Shown here in pieces: positions 38,263 to 49,000 of a stretch of 64,000 bases of DNA. The notes under the pieces are model-generated. The model saw nothing but the letters and a program-made list of their open reading frames with translations, ran no database searches and was not told the origin of the DNA. Position numbers and translations under genes: made by a program. The DNA is taken from contig NZ_CP065410.1 of the NCBI RefSeq assembly GCF_020544405.1, forward strand, positions 4,774,001 through 4,838,000, written 5' to 3'. The stretch is from Pseudomonas sp. IAC-BECa141. GTDB taxonomy: Bacteria; Pseudomonadota; Gammaproteobacteria; Pseudomonadales; Pseudomonadaceae. Each line of letters starts with the position of its first letter. Position 1 is the stretch's first letter.

Positions 38263-41200
38263 GATTGCGCTCCCTTGGCTTCGACCTTGAGCTCAGCCTC
38301 GTTCACCAGTTCCTGTACTTTTCTGGAAAACGCCAGATCCCCGACCTTGGCGGTGTAGAACACCTTGATCACGATATCGGTCAGCGACAGCAACATCGGC
38401 TGTTGCTTCTGGTGCCAGGGAAATACGATCTGCCAGCGCGAGACGGCGCCAGTGTTTTCGAATGGCATCGTCAAGCCTTCGTCACTTCTGAGGAAAGCCG
38501 AACCGGTATCGTCCAGTCCGGTGGACAGAGAAATCTGCTGCCCGCTGCTCAGATTGATCAGCACATCGGCAGGCGCAACGCCCTCACCGGAGTGCAGATA
38601 CTCCAAAGACTCGTTCGACGGTTTCATGGCGATATAGCTGCCGACCTGTGACAACGTCGCCACCACATTTTCGTAGGGCCCCATGAGCACCGGCAGCGTG
38701 ACCTCGACACGAATGATCTGGCGGCAGTAATGGTCGTGGTAATCACGATCGAACAGCAGTTGGCTCAGCTCGAAATCCAGAGCCCCCCTTGAGAGCAAGT
38801 GTTGCAGCGCATCAGCCCAGTTTTCATAACCCTTTTGCCGGGTCGCCGGATCGTTGAACAGTTGTTGTAGCGAAACGACCTTGAGGATCTCCTGGCGTCG
38901 CTCCCGTCGTTGCAAAAATTCCGACCGCATTCGCAACAGGCCGGCCTGTAAGGTAGCGCCAGCGGTCAAGCCGCGCCGCTGGTCTCGCCAGACATCAGTG
39001 TCCAGTTGATAGGCATCGAACTCGCAGGTTTCCGCGCGCAGGGCTGTCTGAGCACTCAGGCACAGAGCAACAGCAGCGTCGTACGCTTGAAAATGCAAGG
39101 TTTGCAGTTGCCCTATCAACCACTGATAAAGCTCCGAATTGGTCGCCCGTGTCTGCAGGAACTCGAACATTTTGAGCGTCTGGCTATTCGCGGCAAGGGT
39201 GTATTCCAGATTGATCCTTGCTGCGTTGATGGCCCGTTCCTGACCTGCAATCTGGGCACTGATCGCATTCTTTTCAGAAGTGGCCTGATTACGCAGCAGC
39301 CGCCATTCCTCTCGGCGGCGACGATAGATTTCGGAGACGGCTATTCTGTCTGCATTGGCGCGCAACGCGTCTGCATTGATTTGAATACCATTCCCCACGG
39401 CGCTTAACAGGAAACCTGGCTGATGGCCGCCATTGGCCATTCCGAAAATGTTGGGGAACGCATGGACGATCGCCGCCCCCGCGTAAAAAGCGCTGGCAAA
39501 AGTCGAGAGGATCGAAGCAGTTTCCATCTGCTTCATGACAGTGGACTCACTCGGAGAAATGTTTTTTTCGTACAGGTCGGCGAAATGCCGTTCGCGCTCC
39601 TCGGCCATGGTCCAGCTGTGTTGCAACGCCGTGAGAAGCTCGACCTCACGCGTGATGGATTCTTCCTGAGCCCGACGAGAGAAATCGCCCAACTCGGTCA
39701 AATGACGCTGCTGCAAGATTTCCTGCTGAACCCGATCATGCTGTTCAAGCAGGCGCTGCACTTCGTTTCCCAGCTCCTGTAAATGCTGCACCATCTGCAA
39801 CGCTGCATCGAACAGTACGATCCAGCGATAGGCCGCCACCCGCAACTGTCCGCCCATCGGCCGCACGGGGCCGGCGTTACCAGCCGCCAGGCGGTTCAAC
39901 AGGTCCTGTGGATCCATGGCAGTAAAGAGCGGGATGGACGCCAACTTGCCATCGATGGTCCGACCATTACGAATGTTGTCGATCCGCTGATCCGGCAGGT
40001 CAAAGAACGACAGCAGACGCGGGCTGACCGGTATCTTGAAAGAAGTCGTGCCGTAGACACCCAAATGCTGAGTGCGCAAAGCCCTGACCGGTAGATCCTC
40101 TTCTCGCAACTGCAATGTCGCTTCGAATTCCGCGAGGGTCGTTCGGCTCTGCATCTCCTTCACAAGATCGCCAAGCTCTCTGGCAACCCAGCGATTGACG
40201 CTGCGCGTATGCGGTCTCGCGCCCATCAGCGATCTGGCGCGGACATACTGCAGCTTGGCGGCCGTCAGACTGTCTCGTGTCATCTGGCGATAAAGCCAGT
40301 CGCCCCAGGCGATGAGATTGTTCACGTAGTCGAGGAATATCACGACCTGGTAATGCCAGGGCGATGAATAGGCAATGGCATCCGGATCCCCCGGTGAGAA
40401 GACCTCGTAGGCAACGTCGGGCTTTTTCGTGTTCAGAGGTCGGCAATGCCAATATTGCGGTCTTGCCGGGATATCACCTTCCTCCGGCTTCGCAGGTGCT
40501 TGAGGTTCGAATATGAAGTGCAGCCAGCGCTGTGCCTGTTCAAATCGGCTTTCATCTCGCAGCCGGGCGGCAATCAGATGCGGCAAGTGAAAAAACAGCT
40601 CCCAGAAAAACAGACCATTGGCGCCATCGAACGGCCCGTTCGGCTCGCTCTGGTTTTCAGGCAGAGGCGGCTCTTTCGGAAACTGTGTCGCCCAGTCAAG
40701 TAGCGCGCTGATCGAAACACTGGAACGCAGCACCAGTTCGTGACCGATCAACGTGTTGAGCCGGACGTATTTCAACTTGAGAACATTTGCCAACTGGTTG
40801 AAGGCCAGAAACTGCCCGCCCTTTTCATTGGTGTCATGGATATAAGGCAGCGGCCCGTGCTCTGCGAGGCTCGCAGGGACGGTAAGGACAAGGGTTCGCT
40901 CACCCGCGCTGGCCGAACCTGTCAGCGTCACGGTGATCGTGTTGCCATTGAACGCCGACCGCTTGATTTCCAGCCATTTCGTTGCCCATCCCCCTGAAGA
41001 CGGGTACTTGTCAGTCAATGGCTGCGGGTCGCTACCGGTGGAGGACTTGACGGCAAGCGTGAAATCCATCGTTGTGCCATTGCCACGCGAGACCTGAGCA
41101 CAATGCCCCTGAACCCAGAGCGAGTGCTCGGTAGCGCTGTTACGCACGATATAAGCCTTGATCCCCAGGGAATCGGCCAGCGTGCCGGGCTGACTGATCT

Positions 41201-42362
41201 GGCTGTCAACGGCCGGAAACAACTGTGGCCGCATTTTTTGCTGAAGCGTACGGCGCTCGACAAACAAGTGATTGGCCAGGTAATCCATGACCGCCGTCTC
41301 GTCCTTCACTTTGCGAAACAGCGAGTCACGGGTTTCATAGATAGCCACCGACAGCACTGACGCTGTCGTTGCCTGAGGCTGGACATTGGTCACGTGCACC
41401 GCCAGCCGGCCCTTGGGATACGAGGTATCGATCTCGTCGCGCAATATCACCGCGACCAGACGGCAACCCTTCGAAACGTCCTTGTCCGTCTGCAGCAGAT
41501 GCAAGCGGATGGGGGGCGACCAGCTATCGTCCAGCGCGATGAACGCCACCATGACCTCCAGTTCATGAGGACTTTGCAGTTCACCCGCGTTATCGAAAAC
41601 GCCTGGCCGCCATTGGACCCAGACCATGCACGGCCGGCCTTCCCAATAAACCATCCGACAGTCCAGCACAGTGTCATCGGTGGGCATGTCGGCCCGCTTC
41701 CATTCTTGCCATGCTGTCGGATTGACCGATGGCGAATCCACTGTGAGTTCGATATTCGCCGCACGCCAGAACCAGTCATAAGGCGCAACGCGTTGCCTGC
41801 CCACCAGGTAATAACGTGTGTTCAGCGGATTGGCACCGTCCAGGTAACCGGTCAAGACATTCAAATTGCAGGTTTCTTCAAAGCTGCGCAGGTAACGCTG
41901 TACGCCCATGAGTACCGAATCGTCGGTGATCGAGGTCTGGTTCAAATGACTCTCAAGCACTTTGAACAACTCGGTTTTGCGGATGCGTACATAAGGCGTG
42001 ATGTAGTCCTCCGGGGTGCACAGCAGCAGCATGCTTGCTGACCACGGTCCGTAACTGCCGGCGATGCCCCACTCTTCCAGCAGGTCGGGATCGAACTCGC
42101 GTCCGTCGTATCCTGGTTCAAGCTTCTGAAACACCGCATGAATGTAGGCCTGCAGACAACTCACGGCCTCCGCCACCCAGGAGGTTTCAATCTCATCGCC
42201 GTCCAGCGGATCGGAGCGCAACCATTCCCAGAGGTCTTCTGCCGATTGGGTACTCATTGGAAACGGAAGCCCGGCTTTTTCATGCTTGGCGAGAAGGCAG
42301 AAATCGATCAACGCATTACGGCGCAGGGCCGAGAGTTCACCTGTCTGTTTATTGTTGTTCAT
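38259..42362 (-). CDS. tcaB: Toxin complex TcA C-terminal half (TcaB-like)
   Basis: This 1367-aa protein is the C-terminal half of a TcA subunit. Tc A subunits form pentameric bell-shaped injection channels. The N-terminal ABC-toxin region (LLEEWGIAGSYGPWSASMLL) is followed by a neuraminidase-like domain (LNTRYYLVGRQRVAPYDWFW). The channel part contains long helices and a hydrophobic glycine-rich stretch (ILSTFASAFYAGAAIVHAFP), and the C-terminus is the TcB-binding region (LVNEAELKVEA). It overlaps the tcaA stop by 14 bases. TcaA and TcaB together total about 2570 aa, similar to a single-chain TcA. Confidence 0.92.
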   Translation of the reverse strand: MNNNKQTGELSALRRNALIDFCLLAKHEKAGLPFPMSTQSAEDLWEWLRSDPLDGDEIETSWVAEAVSCLQAYIHAVFQKLEPGYDGREFDPDLLEEWGIAGSYGPWSASMLLLCTPEDYITPYVRIRKTELFKVLESHLNQTSITDDSVLMGVQRYLRSFEETCNLNVLTGYLDGANPLNTRYYLVGRQRVAPYDWFWRAANIELTVDSPSVNPTAWQEWKRADMPTDDTVLDCRMVYWEGRPCMVWVQWRPGVFDNAGELQSPHELEVMVAFIALDDSWSPPIRLHLLQTDKDVSKGCRLVAVILRDEIDTSYPKGRLAVHVTNVQPQATTASVLSVAIYETRDSLFRKVKDETAVMDYLANHLFVERRTLQQKMRPQLFPAVDSQISQPGTLADSLGIKAYIVRNSATEHSLWVQGHCAQVSRGNGTTMDFTLAVKSSTGSDPQPLTDKYPSSGGWATKWLEIKRSAFNGNTITVTLTGSASAGERTLVLTVPASLAEHGPLPYIHDTNEKGGQFLAFNQLANVLKLKYVRLNTLIGHELVLRSSVSISALLDWATQFPKEPPLPENQSEPNGPFDGANGLFFWELFFHLPHLIAARLRDESRFEQAQRWLHFIFEPQAPAKPEEGDIPARPQYWHCRPLNTKKPDVAYEVFSPGDPDAIAYSSPWHYQVVIFLDYVNNLIAWGDWLYRQMTRDSLTAAKLQYVRARSLMGARPHTRSVNRWVARELGDLVKEMQSRTTLAEFEATLQLREEDLPVRALRTQHLGVYGTTSFKIPVSPRLLSFFDLPDQRIDNIRNGRTIDGKLASIPLFTAMDPQDLLNRLAAGNAGPVRPMGGQLRVAAYRWIVLFDAALQMVQHLQELGNEVQRLLEQHDRVQQEILQQRHLTELGDFSRRAQEESITREVELLTALQHSWTMAEERERHFADLYEKNISPSESTVMKQMETASILSTFASAFYAGAAIVHAFPNIFGMANGGHQPGFLLSAVGNGIQINADALRANADRIAVSEIYRRRREEWRLLRNQATSEKNAISAQIAGQERAINAARINLEYTLAANSQTLKMFEFLQTRATNSELYQWLIGQLQTLHFQAYDAAVALCLSAQTALRAETCEFDAYQLDTDVWRDQRRGLTAGATLQAGLLRMRSEFLQRRERRQEILKVVSLQQLFNDPATRQKGYENWADALQHLLSRGALDFELSQLLFDRDYHDHYCRQIIRVEVTLPVLMGPYENVVATLSQVGSYIAMKPSNESLEYLHSGEGVAPADVLINLSSGQQISLSTGLDDTGSAFLRSDEGLTMPFENTGAVSRWQIVFPWHQKQQPMLLSLTDIVIKVFYTAKVGDLAFSRKVQELVNEAELKVEAKGAQS

Positions 42363-45300
42363 CGCCGTCTCCCCTCACTGTTTGGGTTGCTTGCGAGATG
42401 CCGACACTCGCGGGAGCGCTGGAAAGGTCCGCGACAAAGTTCACATCGCGGAAAGTAGCGCTGGTCGAATTTTCAGCTGTCGCCCTGACCTTCACGGTAA
42501 GCGGCATGTCACTGGTGAATGTCACGTCGGTACGTCCCTGGTGATCAGTGACGGTTTTGATCTCGCCCTGAGGCAACGGATCGAGTTTCCAGGTCAACGA
42601 TGCGCCTGCGACAGGGTTGTCCCAGTCGTCCTGGACGATGGCACGGTAAGTCACCTGCGTTCCGACCAGCACCGTACTGTCTGGCAGAGGGAAAGGGTTT
42701 TCGGCCTTCGCATGAAGAGTGGCCATATCCGGGCCGATCTCGATGCCGGGCGCGGCTGCATCTTCACCAAGGTCGAGGCGGAATGTCGGCGTGACGTTGC
42801 CCATCCGGCCATCCGGGAAAAACTTGACCGTCGCCGTGCCGTCGATACCGGTAGTGATCATTGACGGTTCGAACCGGCCCAGCGCAGTGGCGCAGTGAAC
42901 ATTGACGTTCACTCGGGCCTGACCTTCGCGGTTCTCTACGGTGACTGTGAATTCGGCGGATTCACCGGGCTTGTTGGCGATCAACCTCACAGGATCCGGC
43001 ACAGTCGTCCAACGCACGACCACGTCCAGCCCCACAGCCATGACGTCGTTTGTATAGGTTGGTTCGGTCCTGATCGTCAGGCTGGCTCTGACGAGGTCCG
43101 CGACGTAGTCATAGTCAGGATATGGGCTGTCCGGTGGCAGCGTCCCCAGCTTGAGTAGCGTCCTGGCACTCTGTCCGGTTTTTTTGGCAAGCAAGCGCAG
43201 ACGTGTCAGCACATCGAGGTGCTGTAACGTCACGACCAAACCTTTCGAGGGATTCACGTGAGCGGCGCAGGCGCGCACCTCATCCACACTCCAGTTGAAC
43301 AGCTCTGCAAGCCACTTCGCGGCCCGTTCCTGAACCAGTTCAAGACCGTGGTGGCTCAGATCGGCGGGCAGCGCCAGCATCCGGCGCAGATAATCGACCA
43401 GCCTCGTTTCGGGCTGATCGATCATGCTCAGGGCACGTTTATAGACCGTAAGTTCATACAGTGTTGACAGATCGAACGCGTTGTCCTCAGGTGCACCCGA
43501 CGCAATGAAATGAGTCAGAAACTCTCCACTGAGTTCCAGCATTGCGACCACGGCACTGCGTCTCGAAAACTCGGCCAACACCTGTAAAACGAGGTCGCTC
43601 GACGGGTTCTCCCGCTGCTGTTCAAGGCTGTCGTCGTTAGCCTCTTGCGGCAATCCGAGCACTTGAGCCAGTACGTAATGCACACTCCCGCCAGACCAGC
43701 CAAGCACCTGCAGCACCCGATCAGGCTTCAGACCGCTATACGACGCCAGCCCCTCCTGCACCACGCTGCCTTGACTGGCACGGCAACGCAGCACGACAGC
43801 CAGAATCAGCCCGACCAGACCGGTATCGATGCTGCCCGTCTCCGACAGCACGGCCCGCTCGATCACCTCCCGGGCATGGGCTTCAAAGGTCTGATCCGCT
43901 GACTCGACGAAATCACCAATCAGACCTCGCTCGTCGACCAATGGCGCCAGCGCCCGTAACCACCGCCGATCGTTCGACAAGGGCAGGACACCGGCCATTC
44001 TCAGTGCGTCCTCCGTCACAAGAGCCGCCGTAACCTGATGGCGCCACTGATCGAACAGCGTGAGTTGTCCGGCATCGGGTTGTGCCGGTGGCCAGACCAT
44101 TGCGTGTTGTACCACCCAATGCACGGGCAGTTGCGCGACCCGAGCCCATCGCACGCAATCCATCAAGGCATGCATCACACTCAGCACATCCGGTTCTTCG
44201 GGTGATTTGCTGTCGTTGATCTGTGGCATGCCTGCCAACGCGTTCACCCATACCTGACCACCCATCACGTTCAACAACAAGACGCTTTCGATTGGAGTGA
44301 TCCCCAGTAACCTTGGCAGCCTGACCATGCGATAAAAACCGGACACGATCGGCAGGCTGCACTTGAGCTGAGTCAGGCCGTGGGCGGCAGCAATCAGGTT
44401 GGCGAGGTAAAAATAGGTTTCCAGATCAATGCCCAGGCCACCGCACAACTGCTGGACCGTGAGCTGGTCGGCAGCGGACACCGGAATAATCGGGAACGCT
44501 CGATCATCCAGCACCAGGGGACGAAAACCGGGGGCTGCGCTGTTGAAGATTCGATCGAACTGAGCGCGCTCCGTGCCCCGCCCGAAAACGGAAAGCGACC
44601 CGATGAAAGCGGCGAAATCCTCTGCGGTGCATTCAAAGACTTCCCGCAGCTCCTGAAACAGGCCGAGCGCTCGCAAGGTATTCGATGTTATCCAATAGCG
44701 AGAAGGGGCCGGTGACGGGGTTTCAGCGAGCATCGCTGCAACAATGAGCCTGTCGGTCTGGTGGTGTTGCAGGTCCATCCAGGCGCTCAACCGCACGATT
44801 CGATTGATACGGTCAATCCGGTCAGGCGTCATCTGCTCGAAACGGTTCAGGCCGTCAATTTCCCGGTGTTGGATAGCAATGGGAGGATCCTTTGCCTCAT
44901 GAATGAAAACAGCCCCATGGTCCTTGCCATTCACGGGACCCGCATGTTGACTCTGTGCGTTTTCAGACAGCCAGGGCAAAAATGCCTCGACGCAGAGCAA
45001 GGCCTCAAGGCTTGTGTTGTCGAGTTTCGTTCTTTCGTTGAAAAGCCCCACATTCGCCAGGTTTGGCCCCTCCACTGCCGCCAGGCCGAAGTACCGTGGG
45101 TAGAAATCTCCCGCCCCTCCTCCGCCCGAAAAATAGGCGGGTTCGATCAGCAAGGCACGCTGAGAAGAACTGGATCGCGAAGCCTGGATCAATGCCGCGT
45201 CAGACTGGCTGCTCCAGGGCGCAGAACGAAGAAAGTACGGATACTGCATATCGCACAGTCGCACCACGCTTCCCACCGATTCGTGATGCCCCTTCAGTAC

Positions 45301-45957
45301 ATGATCGAGGGTGACCCAAGGCCAGTGAAAGGGCAGCTCGCGGGGAAATGCCTTCTCGTTCAGCTCTTCGTCGAGATTCTGAGTGGCCCCCAGTGTGGCA
45401 GTGATGAAGCGCTCCATGATGTGGCTGATCACGTTCACTGACGACACTGTGCCATGGACGGCATTGAAATCGATCAACAGCTTTTCGAGATCCGTCCGCC
45501 GCTCCACCAGTGCAAAGCCCTTGCCATCGGTCACACCCAGCCGATGCATTGCCCAATGCAACAGAGCCGTGAGATACGCTGCCGGCGAATGAATGGCTTC
45601 AATGGCACCCGGCGGGCACAACGCATCGAAATTCGGATTGAACAACAAAGCGTAAGTAGGACCGTTATTGAGTCCCGCACGCGCGACAGGCGTGGCATCT
45701 TTCGTGGTCAACTGGTGTTCTATGAACTGCCGCAATACCACGCTCGAAAGCACATTGAGACGCTGCTGAAACATGCTGGCCTGGTGCCAGTCCAGGCCAA
45801 GGTCTTGCATCAACCCGTCAACGCCCTTGTTTGCCAGAACGGCGACCGATCCTCCAGCCGTGAAGAAACGTTTCAGGGCCGTGGTGGATGAACGCTTGGG
45901 TTTTCCGACCGCCTCAATGAACATCTGCTGAGCGATCTGGGCGGGAGAGCGGGTCAT
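42349..45957 (-). CDS. tcaA: Toxin complex TcA N-terminal half (TcaA-like, VRP1) with C-terminal Ig modules
   Basis: This 1202-aa protein is the N-terminal half of a split Tc A subunit. Residues 1-300 match the VRP1/SpvA-type start (IAQQMFIEAVGKP, then SPAAYLTALLHWAMHRLG). The helical shell follows, including LTITSNTLRALGLFQELREVFE-type sequence. Residues about 990-1185 are two Ig-like beta modules (PGESAEFTVTVENREGQARV; VGTQVTYRAIVQDDWDNPVAG), near the junction with TcaB where receptor-binding domains can sit. I chose the ATG at 45957 because of the AGGAG ribosome site; an earlier one at 46017 lacks it. Its 3' end overlaps tcaB by 14 bases. Confidence 0.9.
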   Translation of the reverse strand: MTRSPAQIAQQMFIEAVGKPKRSSTTALKRFFTAGGSVAVLANKGVDGLMQDLGLDWHQASMFQQRLNVLSSVVLRQFIEHQLTTKDATPVARAGLNNGPTYALLFNPNFDALCPPGAIEAIHSPAAYLTALLHWAMHRLGVTDGKGFALVERRTDLEKLLIDFNAVHGTVSSVNVISHIMERFITATLGATQNLDEELNEKAFPRELPFHWPWVTLDHVLKGHHESVGSVVRLCDMQYPYFLRSAPWSSQSDAALIQASRSSSSQRALLIEPAYFSGGGGAGDFYPRYFGLAAVEGPNLANVGLFNERTKLDNTSLEALLCVEAFLPWLSENAQSQHAGPVNGKDHGAVFIHEAKDPPIAIQHREIDGLNRFEQMTPDRIDRINRIVRLSAWMDLQHHQTDRLIVAAMLAETPSPAPSRYWITSNTLRALGLFQELREVFECTAEDFAAFIGSLSVFGRGTERAQFDRIFNSAAPGFRPLVLDDRAFPIIPVSAADQLTVQQLCGGLGIDLETYFYLANLIAAAHGLTQLKCSLPIVSGFYRMVRLPRLLGITPIESVLLLNVMGGQVWVNALAGMPQINDSKSPEEPDVLSVMHALMDCVRWARVAQLPVHWVVQHAMVWPPAQPDAGQLTLFDQWRHQVTAALVTEDALRMAGVLPLSNDRRWLRALAPLVDERGLIGDFVESADQTFEAHAREVIERAVLSETGSIDTGLVGLILAVVLRCRASQGSVVQEGLASYSGLKPDRVLQVLGWSGGSVHYVLAQVLGLPQEANDDSLEQQRENPSSDLVLQVLAEFSRRSAVVAMLELSGEFLTHFIASGAPEDNAFDLSTLYELTVYKRALSMIDQPETRLVDYLRRMLALPADLSHHGLELVQERAAKWLAELFNWSVDEVRACAAHVNPSKGLVVTLQHLDVLTRLRLLAKKTGQSARTLLKLGTLPPDSPYPDYDYVADLVRASLTIRTEPTYTNDVMAVGLDVVVRWTTVPDPVRLIANKPGESAEFTVTVENREGQARVNVNVHCATALGRFEPSMITTGIDGTATVKFFPDGRMGNVTPTFRLDLGEDAAAPGIEIGPDMATLHAKAENPFPLPDSTVLVGTQVTYRAIVQDDWDNPVAGASLTWKLDPLPQGEIKTVTDHQGRTDVTFTSDMPLTVKVRATAENSTSATFRDVNFVADLSSAPASVGISQATQTVRGDGDEQQ

Positions 45958-46046
45958 GTTGATGCTCCTGGCTTCGAAACGATTTCCGGTTATGGACAAG
46001 CAAATTTTGCGTGGCATATACCGTGAATCTGGCGTGTTTGAGCCGA

Positions 46047-46080
46047 CGTCGTCTACTGTCAGAAATGACAGTAGACGTCG
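46047..46080 (-). promoter_or_regulatory. Long dyad upstream of tcaA (lux-box-like core)
   Basis: The core CTGTCAGAAATGACAG (46056-46071) lies inside a longer inverted repeat: 12 perfect bp (46050-46061 against 46066-46077), then one mismatch and two more pairs. It sits in the 135-base gap between the Ig gene stop (46093) and tcaA, about 90 bases before the ATG. No T-run follows on either strand, which argues against a terminator. On the minus strand the 20-mer TACTGTCATTTCTGACAGTA matches the TcB-promoter box at 14 of 20 positions. Confidence 0.55.
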
Positions 46081-46092
46081 CCTTTGGTCGGA

Positions 46093-49000
46093 TTAGTCCG
46101 GGCGTGACGACTCGTCTGAGGGCGCGACTTCGAATCGTTTGCTGTCCGCTGGTACGGAACGTTTTCCACCCAGGATCTGCACGGCACGGGCCCAATGCGG
46201 GCCAGCAGGCAGATTTCGCTCGGATACCCCGTCCCAACGTTCAGCGTTGGTCACGAGCGCTTTTGCATGCTTGTCGTCGGCGTCGAACCAGGTGGCCACA
46301 TCAACCTGCGACCCCGTCAGAGCACCACCGGCGAATCCAGGCGTTTTTCCCTCCCATTGGCCCTCCGCCGGCTCGTCAAACGAAGGAGGGGGCGCGAGAC
46401 GCAGCAGTGCTCTGGGTTTAGACCAACCCGAGTGGAACCCGCCCTTGCGCTGCTCGGTGAGAAGGGAAAGGTCGGCAGGGGTCTCAGGGAGTTCGATCCC
46501 GCAGGACCACGTCCCGTCTTCCCGGACCTCGGCCTGTCCCAGTTCAGTGCCGCCTGGCAGGGCAACGACGACGGTATCTTGCGGGTACCCGAACCCGCAG
46601 ATCACCGCGCTCTGTCCGACCGCCTCACTCTCACCTGGCGTTTCAATGAGCGCCTTGTCGGGAACGATCGTGACAAGTACCTCTTGAGCATTCGGTGACG
46701 CCTGATCCCTGAAGTACTGCCTGGCTGTCACGACGCATGGCCCCAACGGCCGGGGGAAATACTGCTGGAAAAATCCATCGCCAAAACGCGGATAGACACG
46801 ATGGGCAACGCCATCGATGTACACGTCGACCTCCGTGCGGTCGAATCCTTTCCCCGCCCTGGCATAGCCTTCTACCTTGAAGGTCCGAGGGACTGATGTT
46901 CCGTTTTTTGGAAAGTCGATCGTTGGTGCAAGCAACACCACAGTAAAAACGACTGAAGCACTGTGTTGCGACTGCAGATCCCCCAGTACCTGCACGGCAA
47001 AAACCGTGTGGGTCTGATATTCGAGTTCCGTGAGCTGCACCGACCACTCATTCCCCGAGGCAATCGTTTCTCCCAACAGCTCTCGGGTCACGAAGTCGTA
47101 CACGCTGATCGTGCAGCCCGCTATCCCGCCGGTGCCTTGTAGCACCGGCAAATGATCCGTTTGCCCATTGGCTGGCGGAGTGATAACGGGGGCGCTCAGC
47201 ACAATTTCGAAAGACAGGGTCACCGGGCTTGAGCTTTGGCCACCAAACGTCTGCGTGACCGTGACCGTGTGCCTGCCGGGGCGAAACGCCGTGGAGCGCT
47301 GGAAATCCCATTGCCCGTTCTGGTCCGTATCCGTAACCGGATGGGAGGCAGAATCGTCACTGAAGCTTATCGTCAACGCAGCTCCTGGCCAGCATTGGCC
47401 AGTCACCGTTGCAAACAAGCCGTTCGGGGTCACTTTTTCGATAACCGCCGGGGGCGCGGGAATGATCACCGTTACAGGTGGCTGCAGCCAGGTTGACGAA
47501 AGTGCCTGGAAGGATTGTCGCGCAGTCACCGAAAAAGTACCCGGCGCCCATCGTGCCGCTGCCGCGCTTGTCCAGGATCGATCCGGTCTTACGTCAACAA
47601 TCGGCACGATGGGGTCATTGGTATTGTTCAAGCGGACTTCGATCCTGGACGCCGTTTGGCCGGGCCAGTTTCTGCCGGTCCCCGAAAAGGTGGGAATGCC
47701 TACCGGGCTGACGCGATGAGTCAATGTCGGTAACGGTACATTGACGGTGAACGTCCCTTCTCTGTCCGCCCAGTCCGAATAGATCGGTTGTCCATCAGAT
47801 CCGGTCACGCTTTGTCGGGCTCCGATTCTGTATGGCGCAACTCCGGGTAACCAGTCAGGGTAATCCATGCTCCAGGGATTGCTGGGCACAGTGAAGGTCT
47901 TGATGGGGACATCATTGCCTACATAGTTAATGTACAGCGTGGCCCCCACTGTTCCCGTCCCTGTAATGGTGACCTTTGCATCGTCATCGACGGTCGCCGC
48001 CAGTGACGTGACCCTCTCGGGTTTCAGTTTGAACGGACGATACAGACTTCGATCGGAAGGCACCCCGTTGAGTAACTGCTCGCAAGCAAGGCGGACTTCC
48101 CCTGGCGGGATGTCGCTCGGGAGAGAGACAGATGCGTTCCAGCTATTGCCTTGTACCTGAGTAGTGCCGACCAGCCTGTCCTGAAGATCGAGCAGGACCC
48201 TGATATCGGCCCCTGCGACCCCTCCGGTTCCGCTGATATCAAATGTACGGTTCACAATGGCATTGGCTGGAGGGTTGGTGATGAGCGGGGTGCCGGGTTT
48301 GAGCCGAACGTTGAGTGGTACTTCGTTGGACCACGTTTCGATTCCATGGAACGTTTGTCCGGCGACGAGTGTAATTCGACGATTCGGCAACGGCTCCGTC
48401 AGAGGAATACTCCAACTGTCGCCATTGACGGTGTCGGAACCGTAGAGAACTACACCGCTGCCAGATTCGTAAATGCGGATGGTCGCGCCATTCTGGCCGA
48501 TTCCGTAAATCGTGGGTTTGGGCGTTGAAATGATGTCATTGGCTTTCGGACTTGTGATTTCAGCGCGTCCCATAAAAGTCACAGTGACATTTGATGATTT
48601 GTCGGAAACTTCATCGTTTGGAGCTTTTTGGGTGGCGTAAAAGGTAATTGATGGCTCTGAAGGATGCATGGTGATCCTGATGGTCCAGCGCCCGTTACTT
48701 TCGACGACCCGGCTCCCCAGCAGCTCATACGAAAGGTTGAAAATGGACACGGTTGCACCGGGCATCCCCGTCCCCGTTACATCAAACGCTCGTTGAGTAA
48801 CAATGCCGATGGGGTCAATTTGTGGTGGTTGCGGAACAAAAAAGACAACATTGGAGGATCTTAGATGGACATCCGAAACACCACTCCTGTCGTATATGTA
48901 ATGGAACTTGACCATCGCGTAATAGGGTCTGGCAGTTACGGTGCCTCCTCCGGAAATGTCGTGCCAGTTCCCATTCTGCGTCGCACTACCCGTCAACTGA

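Noticed and set aside
46056..46071. LexA box interpretation of the CTGT-N8-ACAG dyads
   Set aside because: They fit the outer CTGT/ACAG bases, but the interior is TCAG-N-CTGA-like rather than the AT-rich interior of Pseudomonas LexA sites; the lux-box reading explains more positions. LexA is not fully excluded.
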